Shown: in pieces, positions 35,000-46,600 of the stretch | How the letters are laid out: every line of letters begins with the position of its first letter | Position numbering within the stretch: the first letter of the stretch is position 1 | Source of the DNA: Branchiostoma floridae | Lineage: Eukaryota > Chordata > Leptocardii > Amphioxiformes > Branchiostomatidae | Direction of reading: 5' to 3' | Length of the DNA: 64,000 bases | Assembly: GCF_000003815.2 (NCBI RefSeq) | Contig: NC_049981.1 | Coordinates: 1,836,101 to 1,900,100, forward strand | Translations under genes and position numbers: made by a program | Notes under the pieces: generated by a model | Seen by the model: the letters and a program-made list of their open reading frames with translations, nothing else | The model's database searches: none | Told to the model about the DNA's origin: nothing

Positions 35000-35520
35000 T
35001 CTTTTCTTCAGCTATGTTAGGATAACGTCACATTTTTAAGGGCTGTTTGAGGAAACGAAAAATAGTAATGTGTACGTAAAAATATACACAAATAATGCCC
35101 GAGACTACTCTCTTTACGTCATGCCTTTCCACAACTGACTACACACCTACCAAAGGTCAAAAAGTTTCATTCACAATTTCTCGACTTAAATGCTGTTGAC
35201 CTACATACAGACCCATCACCCTATGGAACAACCGAAAACATGATCTTCTTGGCAAAAATAATAACTAGATAGCTCGTAAGACTTCAGCACAATCCATTTG
35301 AAAGTCTTTTCACCAAGAAACTTTAACAGTCATACATATAACATGACAGTTAAAGTTTCTTGGTAAGAAGACTTTCAAATGGATTCTGCTATTTTTCATC
35401 TGCTGAATGGGGTTGTCATGTGACCTGTCATGTGACCTGATAGTCCCAGATCATGTGTCATAAGGGTGTTGGAGATGTGGGGGGGGGGTTATATTAGACC
35501 AATGAACACACAAAAACATC
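35000..35520. other. Spacer between convergent genes, with a small hairpin
   Basis: 35291-35386 is an inverted repeat: CATTTGAAAGTCTT and CTTTAACNGTCAT pair with the reverse complement across a short AT loop. Otherwise I see nothing coding. Confidence 0.6.
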
Positions 35521-37536
35521 AACATTTGACATATAAGACAGCTGTTTATTGAGCATAAAATTACTAGTTACAGTATACAGAATTCCTGTTTACTACACAA
35601 TTAATCTTATAGAGCAATATACACATACATGTACACATGGAACTTTTGTTAATTTCATAAAATACAAACTGATTGCACTTTAAGCCCCCAACAGTTTCCT
35701 CTCTTTCCATCTGGGTAATTCATTTCATGTTAGCTATAATGTTCGTATAGAGTGAAAAAACTAAATGCATGTAATGTTACACTTATAATATGGATACAAA
35801 AATACTACTTGGCTACAAAAAAAGGTTATGAATCGTAAAATCAATCTGTTTAAACAACCAATATGCCTATCAATTCTGTTTATAGATAAAATCATAGCCA
35901 TTAGATCTTCATAAAAAAATTAATCAATTTTCCTCTTAAAATTTTAATATCTAGTAAAGAATCTCCTCCTGATCGCACTTTTCTTTACTAAAATTATTTC
36001 AGCATCATTGTTCCTGCTGAATTTTTAAAACATATTGTTTTGGAATTATCAGACACAGATGACATCAGGCCTATATCTTTGGGAAAATTGGTTTAAGCCA
36101 CTTCTGGAATACTGTGACTGTAGAATATGTGCTTTCTACTTGCCTAGTTTTGCTAAAGGCACTGTCGATAGATACAATTTCATTCAGCTGTTATTCAAAC
36201 CTGTACAAGTAAGCATCTAATAATATAGAGTCCCTTATATTGACCATGTTCACTAAGTACCTTGATTGGTCATATTGGAGTCAAATGTTACATATCAGGT
36301 ATTGGGTGTCATTTTTTTTCATCATAAGGAATGTTTGGGTATACAAAATTGCATAATTATATAGTCTATCATAATTCAATAGGTTTCCATATTTCATATC
36401 TTTGCAAACTGCAGTGATCAGCATCATATGTTCCTTGATTTATAAAATTGATTTTTAGGTGATTGCACAGCTCTTGATTGTCAGTGGAATGTTTTACAAA
36501 ATATTCTCTTCTTTTTTCTTTGTTTTTTACACCAATAGTATAGAGCTATGCTTTATGTGTTTCCATAACAAGCTTTAGCTGATGATGCAGCAACGTTTTC
36601 ACATGCTTAAGGCAGATGTTCAGCTATGAAACTTAACAGGAAAATACATTTGGTCACTAGTCAGGAATGTGTATTCATACAATTCTGTTTCTATAATCTC
36701 TTCTCAAATTCTTAGATTTCTAGGATATTTGGTACCAAAATTTGCATTGACTATGATATACACGTATTAAGGTCACAATTCATGCCTAGATAATCATATT
36801 TCATTCATATTAGTGCTATAAAGTCTATATTCCAAAATAATGTCTTTCAAGAGGATTGTCAAGTTTTCCATTGGTCCCATCATCATCCTATTAAATATTG
36901 ATTGCATTGATCATGATTTTCCAATAATTGATCCATAAAATATACTGTTCCACACTGATTGAACTTTCCTGCAACATTAGTTAATCGATCTATTGATTAT
37001 CAGTGATTAGTGAGTATTGCCTCAACATTTCTATACAGATGACTTAAAAACATGCAATTTCTGTCTTCCTGTTTAGAATTCTTTGTAAGTCTAATATGTT
37101 ACATCAAGGAGCTTTTATGATAAAAGCTCCTTGGTTACATTCAAACAAGTGGCTTCAACAAAGGCAATTGTCTTCATTGTTGTTACAGTGAATTATGATA
37201 CAAGAAATATTGCAGCGAACAAGATACATTCTATACATTTTTCCCAAGTTAGATACTTTTTTGTAAACTGAAGGAACAAGTAGAAAAGACAGTAATCCAA
37301 TAAAAAAACAACACTACCACGAGTACCAGTAGTACACTGTTGGGTTCATAGGTAAATGTCAAAGGTTAGAGGTCAGTAGGGTCAAAGTGGTCATGTATAT
37401 CATAAAGGTTAAGGGTTAAACAAAAGTGTAAAACAGCATAAAATCTTGATAAAAAACATTCACTGTGCAGCAGATTATAGGTTAAAAGGTCAAGGGTGAA
37501 CCAAAGCCAGGTTAAAGGTCAAAGTGTACTCGCAGG
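35521..37536 (-). other. Probable 3' untranslated region of the PAN receptor
   Basis: AT-rich sequence, free of recognised repeats, follows the receptor stop (37537-37539 on the plus strand). The first good polyadenylation signal on the minus strand is AATAAA at 35550-35545. The UTR extent is inferred. Confidence 0.45.
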
Positions 37537-37689
37537 TCAGCGCCGCAGGTTGTCATACTTCATGCGACTGTGTCGGAGCTGGGAGTAGACCGTCTTGTCC
37601 TCCTCACTCTCTCCACCAATCACAGGCCGGTTCCCACCTTTGTCCTCCAGGTCAAGCTGTGCGTAGGTGACCTCCGGTGACCTTTGACC
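37537..37689 (-). CDS. PAN receptor last exon: VTYAQL ITIM and YxxL-x6-YxxL
   Basis: The acceptor CTGCTGCTGTAG|GGTCAAAGG opens in phase 0 and TGA lies at 37539-37537. It encodes PEVTYAQLDLED, then DKTVYSQLRHSRMKYDNLRR and the stop. Here YSQL and YDNL are separated by exactly six residues, and YDN also fits a Grb2-type SH2 site. Confidence 0.88.
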   Translation of the reverse strand, partial: GQRSPEVTYAQLDLEDKGGNRPVIGGESEEDKTVYSQLRHSRMKYDNLRR

Positions 37690-40600
37690 CTACAGCAGCA
37701 GGAAAGCACACAATGATAATGATGTAGGAGTACAGTGCAAATTTGTCAAAAATTAAGACACAATACAGAGTGTTGAAATCTAAGTATTTTACTGGATCAG
37801 CACAAATACTAATATTCAAGCATTCATGCAAAGTGAAAATATTGGATGAAATGATGGATTTGATGAAGAGAAGGATAGATGTACTTAACTGTTGCTAATT
37901 GTTCCATCAATAATTTGCTGTATTGGATATTGTTTGATTGACTCTGTTTGGGTGGGTGGTTTGGGGTGACTGGCGAATGATTGATTTGATTGATTTTTGA
38001 ATGCTTGTTGTGAGGTGATCATGTGACTGTGAGATGATGTCATCCACATTACAGTCGTAACCATGGTTACCTGGTAGGCTCAGCAGGGTAATGCAGGGTC
38101 AAAGTTCAAAGGTCATTGCCAATCTCTGTAAGCAAAGTCACTCTGGGCAGAAAGGGGGGCAAGCGTGACATTTATGCAACATACAAACAAAGCTTCGAAA
38201 ATTACTGTTAAGAACATAAAAAGCATATTCAAGCAATGTGCTTTAACACAAAAATGGCAAAGCTTGGGAGAAGCATAATTCAAAACCCTCTTTAGTATTC
38301 TTTTGTTATGAAATGCTATTGTATAAAAGTGTACAAAAACAACAGTTTCAACCTGCCCCCTGTTAAAGGATGAAGAGGTAGGAGAAACAAATCTCCTGGT
38401 TGCTATGACAACATGTAGTCACCTGATCAGGCTCCGGGTCCTCTGATTGGTCAAAGTCAGCGATGGTCATGGGATACAGGTATGGGTCCCTGGTCCTCTG
38501 GAGGGTGTCATACCCGCTGGGGTCATCGTCCTCTAGGTCAGCGCCCTCAGCTGCACCCTCAGCACTCTACATGGAGAAGAAGCATTGGAACAATAAGTCA
38601 TCTTTTCAAGAAGATGTTAAAGAACAAAAAAGAAGAATCTAATGTTTGGTTTACCTCATTATGAAGGCAACTTTTTTGGGTGGTCAAACATTTTTCATTC
38701 GCACACACACATCAGTTTTGGGTTTCCCAGAGGATGTCATCCATACAATCAAATCAACATGGCCTAATATGATTTATAATCTAAAGTTAAACATTGTCAA
38801 ACATTAATCAGAATTATCTGCATAGCTTCAATGTCACCTGCACTTACTCACATAAGCAGGTGTTACTTCCAGGCCTGAAGTGTAATTGTATGTTGCTTGG
38901 CATTCTCGGTCTAGAAGAGTATGAAAACAAACAAACAAACAAAACCCTCAGCTCTTTGCCGTCTGGTTGTTCCTTCTCTCTGTTTTTGTTGACAGCCGTG
39001 CATACTCAACTGATAAGCAAACAAACAAACAGACAAACAAACAAACCCTCAGCTCTTTCCAGTCTGGTTGTGCCTTCTCTGTTTTTGTTGACAGTCATGC
39101 ATACTCAACTGATAAACAAACAAACCTTCAGCTCCTGCCTGTCTGGTTCTGCCTTCTTCCTGTTTTTGTTGACGGTTGCGTACTCGACTGTCCCCCCGTC
39201 TGCCGGGCCCTGCTCCAGGAGAATCTCTTGTTCTGTCTTTCCGTTGGAACGGTTTCCGGCAGCGGAAAACCTAACAGCTGTAGGGAAATTAAAACCATTC
39301 TTAGGCCACAGCAAATTAATTTGTAGTTTCTTTGACAATGTGAAAAATGTATATTGTACAACAGTTACTACACCGCAAATTATGAATTATGTATATTGTC
39401 CAACTACACAGTCATTACATATTTCAGTTTTTCCTGGGGAACTCAAAAGAAAAACCTGCTGGTAAGACAAAAAGTGTATTCCAACAATATATCATAGATT
39501 TAGGTTTTTTACTTTGCATACCTGTGCCTGCATCTACAGGAATCCCATCCATGCGAACGTTCTGCTGCATTCGGTCATAAAACGCTTCCCTGAAAAACAG
39601 ATATTATTTCAGGCAATTTCAAATATTACTAGCAAAATAAACAAACATATTCAAGTCCTGACTATTCTACATTTTAACTTTGTGCAAGCTGGTAACCTAA
39701 GGTCACATTTGCTTCGTTTATAACATTTCAAACTTTCATCTAAGTAAAATTTTTGCAAGATGGAGACCGAGATTAAAACAGACGACTTGATTATGTCTAC
39801 TCTCTAAAACTGTGTGTGCCACTTTCCCCTCTAAACACTCTAAAGTCTTGAAATGTTTGTGAAGTCTTGTGACTTCTAAATTACATTTTCCAACACAGCA
39901 GTACTGTTTTAACCCCAAACTTTATCCAAATTTCACATCCTAAATATTTGGAGGGACTGTTGACCTGACTGACCCTCGTTTGCGTTTCTTGTAGCGCCGC
40001 CACAGTGGGACGGCCAGCACGATGAGCAGAACCAGCAGGAGCACTGCGATCACCCCGCCCGCAATCGCGCCCGTGTTATCACCGCTGGAGCCACCAGGGG
40101 GAGCTGTTGAGACAGAGAAAAAGATTCAGTTATCAACTCTGCATGAGTGGGTTGGTTTGGTGGTATGTGGGCATGGAAAGTTGCAAATATTATGGGAGAT
40201 CAAATTACAACATAATTGATTATAGTTTCCCTGAATACATTTAGAAAAAAGGATCAAGGAGAAATGTGTATCAATGAATAGTTTGGATCTATCAAAAAAA
40301 AAATCATATCCCAAAAGGAGTTCAAGCTTTATTATGAAATAGGTAGTATGTAATGAACACTGGTAAAAACATAATCCTTCTTGACAGTCTCTGGTAAGAA
40401 ACCAATTGATCAACATAAAATCTGCTAGAGCCTAGAAACTGATCGTGAGTTGTGATACATACCATACATAGAACTGTTGGTCTGTCCTGTAGATGTGGCT
40501 GTTACTGTTAGAGAACAAGCGGCAGCTACTGGTTAGAGCAGGTTCTGGACTACAGCAGTACAAAATATCTACAGAAAACAAACTACTGACATGTGCACAG

Positions 40601-43600
40601 CATGACACACTGAAATGGGGATGAATGTCAGGTTATGATGATTGTTAGTCTTGATACGTACCATATGTAGAACTTGTAGCTGTCTGTCTTTTTGACGTGG
40701 CTGTTAGGAAGCAAAACAGTGACTACGGTTTAGTGCAGCACTACAGCATATGCACAGTGAATTGAAGTTATGCTAAAATAGGGATAAAAGTCAGCAGTAG
40801 ATCACTGTTAGTCTTGCTTTGATACATACCATATGGGGAACTTGTGGTCTGTTCTGTAGATGTAGTAGCTGTTACTGAGTGTTAGAAAGCAAAACAGCAA
40901 CTATTGGTTAGAGCAAAACTACATGTATTATTACAAGTGTTGTGTACCGCATGTTGAACATTTTCAAAGTTAATTGCTATCATGATGCTTTCATGCAGAG
41001 CAAATACATGTAAGCAATGGATGACAAAAGGGATTCAGGAAGACATGTTAGATTTAACAGATTTTCCAAATCTAACTGTCTTGAAGTTTGTACATCTAAG
41101 GTGACTGGCATTTCTTAAAAAAATGTCTAGCTTGCATTGCAAACTCTTGCAACAATCTTATCCTTATGGGCTATTTTCTATACTAAATTTTTTTATTACA
41201 TCCCTCAAACTTCTAGCCTGATTAAATCTTGCTTATAGCAGCCCGCCCAACTTCCGACTTGATAGGTGGCGCTTTTAGGGGCAGCCACGGCTTATACCTC
41301 TGTCCCTAAAATGTTTGATCTTTTATGTTCAAATGACTCGTTTTTGTGTTGCTGCTGGTTTTATGTATATCGGAATAGTTGCTGACCATTCTGGGAACTT
41401 ATCTGACTGATAACGAGAGTGATTCACGCGTTCTGGTGGACTTTTGTACGTAAGCCGAGCCTCTGCTGCTTTGTGTTCGTGCTCCAGTCATGGCGTCGTT
41501 CTACAGGTATTCTTCTGGTTTCTTACGGACCTTCCGAGCCATGGCGCAACCTCTGCTGCCGCAGGTAAAGTCAACTCTCGTTGAAGCAGGTGTACTGAAA
41601 ATGCTTTCCAGACCAAGGGGACGCAAAGGTGGGAAACACTGTATTCGTCAAATCTTAACCACCATTGGTAATAGGCCGCAGTCCTCGGCTCACCTCGCTA
41701 CTTTGTTATGCAAATCCGTCGACGCTGACCAAAACAACGCAGCATACCTGTCTACCAGTAGTATGGAAAGGACTCGGATACTTCGTCGCATCCAGCGTAG
41801 TTCTGCTACCCCTTCAAAGAAGGCAATCCACGTCCCAAGAATGATCTTGTGCAATCCCAGATCGCTTATCAACAAGATAGATGAGCTACAAGCAACTCGG
41901 TCACACAATGAAGTCGACATCGGGGTCATCTCCGAAACGTGGTTATCAAGCACCCATCCTGAATCTGCTATCGCGGTGAGTGGTTTTAATGTGTACTCCA
42001 AGCACAGGCAGGACAGAAGATGTGGCGGTGTCGCGGTGTACGTAAAAGAGCACATACCGTCACGACAACTAACTGAATACACAGTACCAACGGAGCTTGA
42101 GTGCATATGGGTGTGGACTCGACCACTTCGACTACCAAGACCGCTGTCAGCTATCGTCGTCTGTGGCATTTACTCTCCACCCAACTCACCGCACAGAGAC
42201 CTGCTTCTCAACCACCTGTTGACAACGTCGGACGACATCCGTACCAAGCATCCCGACTGCGGTATTGCTCTACTAGGGGACTTCAACAGGGCGAACACTT
42301 CTGAACTCTGCAGAGCAGGTCACCTATCTCAAGTCGTAAAAAGCAACACCAGGGGTAACGCACTGCTTGACCTGATTATCACAAACATGAAGAACATGTA
42401 TGAGCAGCCCTCCATCCTACCTCCGCTGGGTCTGAGTGACCACTCCTGTGTCCTTTGGACCCCGAGTGACAAACCCAAGGTCAAGCCCACAAAGAAGCGA
42501 GTACGGCAGCTGCGGGAAACAGACATGTTCGAGTTTGGCAGGTGGATAACCCAACATCAGTGGTCGGAAGTATATGATGCGGTTGGTGTAGCAGCAAAGG
42601 CTGACGCTTTCCACGCCACGCTGGAAAGTGCCATAGACACGTTCTTTCCGACCAAGACCCTCAAAACACACTGTACGGACAAACCTTGGGTAACTCCTCG
42701 TATTAAACACTTGATCAGCCTAAGACAAAAGGCCTTTCACCGGAAGACACCGTCTGTATGGAAGTTCTACCGCAACCGCATCCAGAGAGAACTCGCCAAT
42801 GCAAAGAAGTCATACTACAAAGACCACGTATCCACCCTCAAGACGTGCAACCCCAGACGTTGGCACCAGGAAATAATGACAATGCTAAATACAACCAAAC
42901 AGGAGAGTGCGATTGTGATTCCTGGATCGGAGACAGCCGACAACATTACTGTTGCAAACACGATCAATGCCAAGTTCGCTGCGGTATCTCAAGCTCTCCC
43001 TGCACTGGACACCTCTGAGCTTCCCAGTTTCCTCCCGGCCTCCCAGGAGTTACCCACACTTCATGTCTGGGATGTCTACAAGAGACTGTTGGCTGTCAAG
43101 ACCAACAAGGCGCCTGGCCCGGATGGCATCCCTTCTAAGGTTCTGCGGGAGTTCGCATGTGAACTCAGTACACCCCTCTGTCACGTTCTGAACTCCTCCT
43201 ACGCTGAAGGCACAGTACCCAGCCAATGGAAACAGGCAGTGGTAGTACCTGTCCCCAAGTCCCAGCCAGCCAGCCTTGACCAACTGAGACCGATATCTTT
43301 GACGTCACAGTTTGCCAAGATCGCCGAATTCTTTGTCACCAGATGGATTCATAATGACGTCACATTTGATCAGAGACAGTTCGGCAGTTTGAAAGGAAGA
43401 TCTACGACCCATGCCCTTGTAAGTCTGGTAGACAAGCTATTTAAGGGTGCTGAAAGCCCAGCAAGTATCAGCACGGTTGTTGCCACTGACTTCTCGAAGG
43501 CTTTCGACCGGGTCCACCATAACACTGTTATTAGAAAGCTGTTGACCAAGGGCCTAAGACCAGAGCTGGTGCCGTGGGTTTGCAGTTTCATTTCCGGCAG

Positions 43601-46600
43601 GAGTCAGCGAGTGCGGTACCGCCAGTCTCTCTCCGACTGGGAAACTTTGTCGTGTGGAGTTGCTCAGGGTACCCTTCTTGGTCCCATTTTGTTCTTAATC
43701 CTCATCGACGACGCTGCAAGCGATGCAAACAACCCCGTATGGAAATATGTCGATGACATGAACTTACTTGAGACAAGAACACTATGACAGCACTCCACCC
43801 TACAGGATGACCTTGACGACTTGTTCCTATGGACACAAATAAACCACATGCTCCTGAATGGTGGCAAATGCCTGAGTATGCACGTGTCTTTCGCCAGGAA
43901 TCCGTCCCTACCACCCCCTCTCCGAATCAACGGTACAGAACTGGCTGTAGTCCCAAGCCTCAAAGTGCTCGGTCTTCACATACAGAACGACCTCCACTGG
44001 GACAAGCAGGTCAACAACATGGCAGCGAAAGTAGGAAGAAAACTGTACCTTCTGAAACGACTGAAGAAGTTCAATCTGCCTCAATGTGACTTGGTATCGA
44101 TCTATATTGGCTACATCAGACCAATATTAGAGTATGCCGTTCCTGTCTGGCACCCTGGCCTGACCAAGCGCCAGTCTGACCAACTTGAACAGCTCCAGAA
44201 AAGAGCGTGCCGCACCATCATGGGCAGAGACTACCCCGGGTATTCACATGCGCTGGAGCAGCTTGGACTGTGCCCACTTGCCACGAGACGGGAACAGTTG
44301 TGTCTTAAGTTTGCCAGTTCGCTCATGGACTCTGACTTTAGAGACTGGCTACCACCCCTAAGAGGTCACATCACTGGCAGAGTAACTCGCAACAGTCACA
44401 AACTGAACTGTCCTAGAGCAAAAACGAACCGGTACCTGAACTCTACCATACCGTACCTGACCCGACTAATGAATGAGAATGGACTGTGATCGACTCATGT
44501 CAATATGTTAGTTATTCTATTGATCGTCTGCTCTTATCATGTTAAGTGCAAACGTAAGGCATTGTTGTTAGTATCGCTAAGTCACATGTGATGTGCGCCT
44601 GTCAAATCAGAGGATTTTAAACATTGTAAATTGGTTTTTAATTCAGTGGAATCACTGCGATACCCAATAAAGTCATCTTGTATCTTGTATCTTGTATCTT
44701 GTCTTCCTCTGTGGGGAGGGGCCAGTTACAACCATGAACAGCAGAGTTTGTGTTATACAGACTATGTAACTTCAGAGACAGGAAGAAGAGAAGAAGAGAA
44801 AGAAGAGAAGTCACCTGGCCGTGATGTCTGTTTCTGCTGAGTAGCGCCACCTGTAGTCTGAGTGAGTAGTGCAGGCTGCTCGGTGGTAGGGCCTATCTTG
44901 ATGTACAAGTCTTTGATACTACGATTTGCTGGTGCTTCCAGTTCATTATAGAAATAACAACTGCGGAACGTGCCATGATTTGTTCCAAATGCACGGCAAC
45001 TGTTATCAAGATCCAAACATTTTTGAGCACAGGCCTTTACTGTGAGGAGGGAGCTTGCATCTCCGTCTGGGTCAACAGCTGTTATTGTGGGGAATTCCAT
45101 CTGTTCAAGGTATTGGAAACTATCCTGTGGATTTTCTGAAAGAAAAAAAGAGAATCCATGTCTGAAGTTAAGAATATGAATGAATGAATGGATGAATGAA
45201 TGAATGAAGAAAACTAACAAACTGGAAAGACCAATATTTTCTCAGGAGCAAATACAGCATATTTCACTCCATCTCCCTCTAAATGCAAAAATGGACTGTT
45301 CAATATCAACTTTTGCAGAAATAGACCATCGAGAATCATACTATTTCAAAATGATTATCTTTATTTCTTGACCTCCCATTTCAAGAATGGGCTCTTCCGG
45401 AATACCCCTATTGCATTTAGTAAACACGCTACTCAATTTTTTCCATCTCTAGTGTGAAAGCCACCCCTATATCAACTTCCAGGTCATTTGGCTAGACACA
45501 TTTTTGGTCTAAATATGTCCCCAAATTCCAATTCTTTCTAAATTTTGAAGTGGTGTATGCCGTTAGCCTGGGTACCATCAGGGTTCGCTCCTATGTTCGC
45601 TTCTGCTGCCCATCTGTAGACTTGCACATTCAAACCGTTGATGGTAACGTCAGTTAATGAGCGAATAAAAGAATGGGTTCATGAACCCTTTCGGTGACAA
45701 CAGGACCTCCCTCAAGCGGACGGAGGCCGTTTCGGGTGTTGGAACACCTGTTTGAGCGAGTGCTTTAACCCATTCCTTTATTTGCTGATGTGTAGGGACC
45801 AATCAGCGCCCTTGTCCAAAATTTTGATGACTCCAGATGTTAGAGATGTCAAGGTTCCTGAACAGAATAGCAGAACAGTGACTATATATATATGTAGTGT
45901 ATAGTAAAAATCAGAGCAAGAAGCAACTGTATATAACGTAAGTGTATGATACATGTTGGAGCGAACTACTATCCGGATGGTACTCAGGCTAACAGCACCA
46001 GTGATCCCCAGGTAAAATGTATGCAAATTCAAGTTCAAGACATTCTTAAAAAGGTCTTGATAACAAATTTGTTTTTCTCTTCAGTCTTAATAATGCACCC
46101 GGTAGCACCATGTTACGCTAGTTCACCTTTATTCGCGGGGTAACCTATATCCGTTGTATTTAAAAACAGGATATTTAGGGATATTACGTAGATGAATAGT
46201 GGTTTCAAATTGCATTTTTTTGCAATATAATGCATTTTGAGACCACTCTCAGTCGACTTGATATCCCAAAATACCCCGGTGTTAAATACAATGGATAAAG
46301 GTTACCCTGCGAATATAGCTAGGTGAACAAGCGTTAAATAACAGGTGTCCTATGAGTTGGTTCATGACATATTACATTGAAACAACCACAGTGGCTTTGA
46401 ATCATTAGCCAAGAGCAGTTCTATTGACTTGTTATATGTACATGGTCCTTTCTTTTTAATAATAGCGATTCTACTAAATAAACAAACAAATACAGGCCCT
46501 ACCAATCTTCTCAAATCTAGTCAGCTCAACATTAGTAGTTATTGATTATCATTGATTATTAGTCTGCTGGGGCCCCGCCCTCTCTTACCTGTAAAATGGA

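Noticed and set aside
44762-45220. Extended 152-codon minus frame as the PAN exon
   Set aside because: It runs past good splice sites at both ends into simple repeats; the bounded exon 45135-44815 fits phase with its neighbours.
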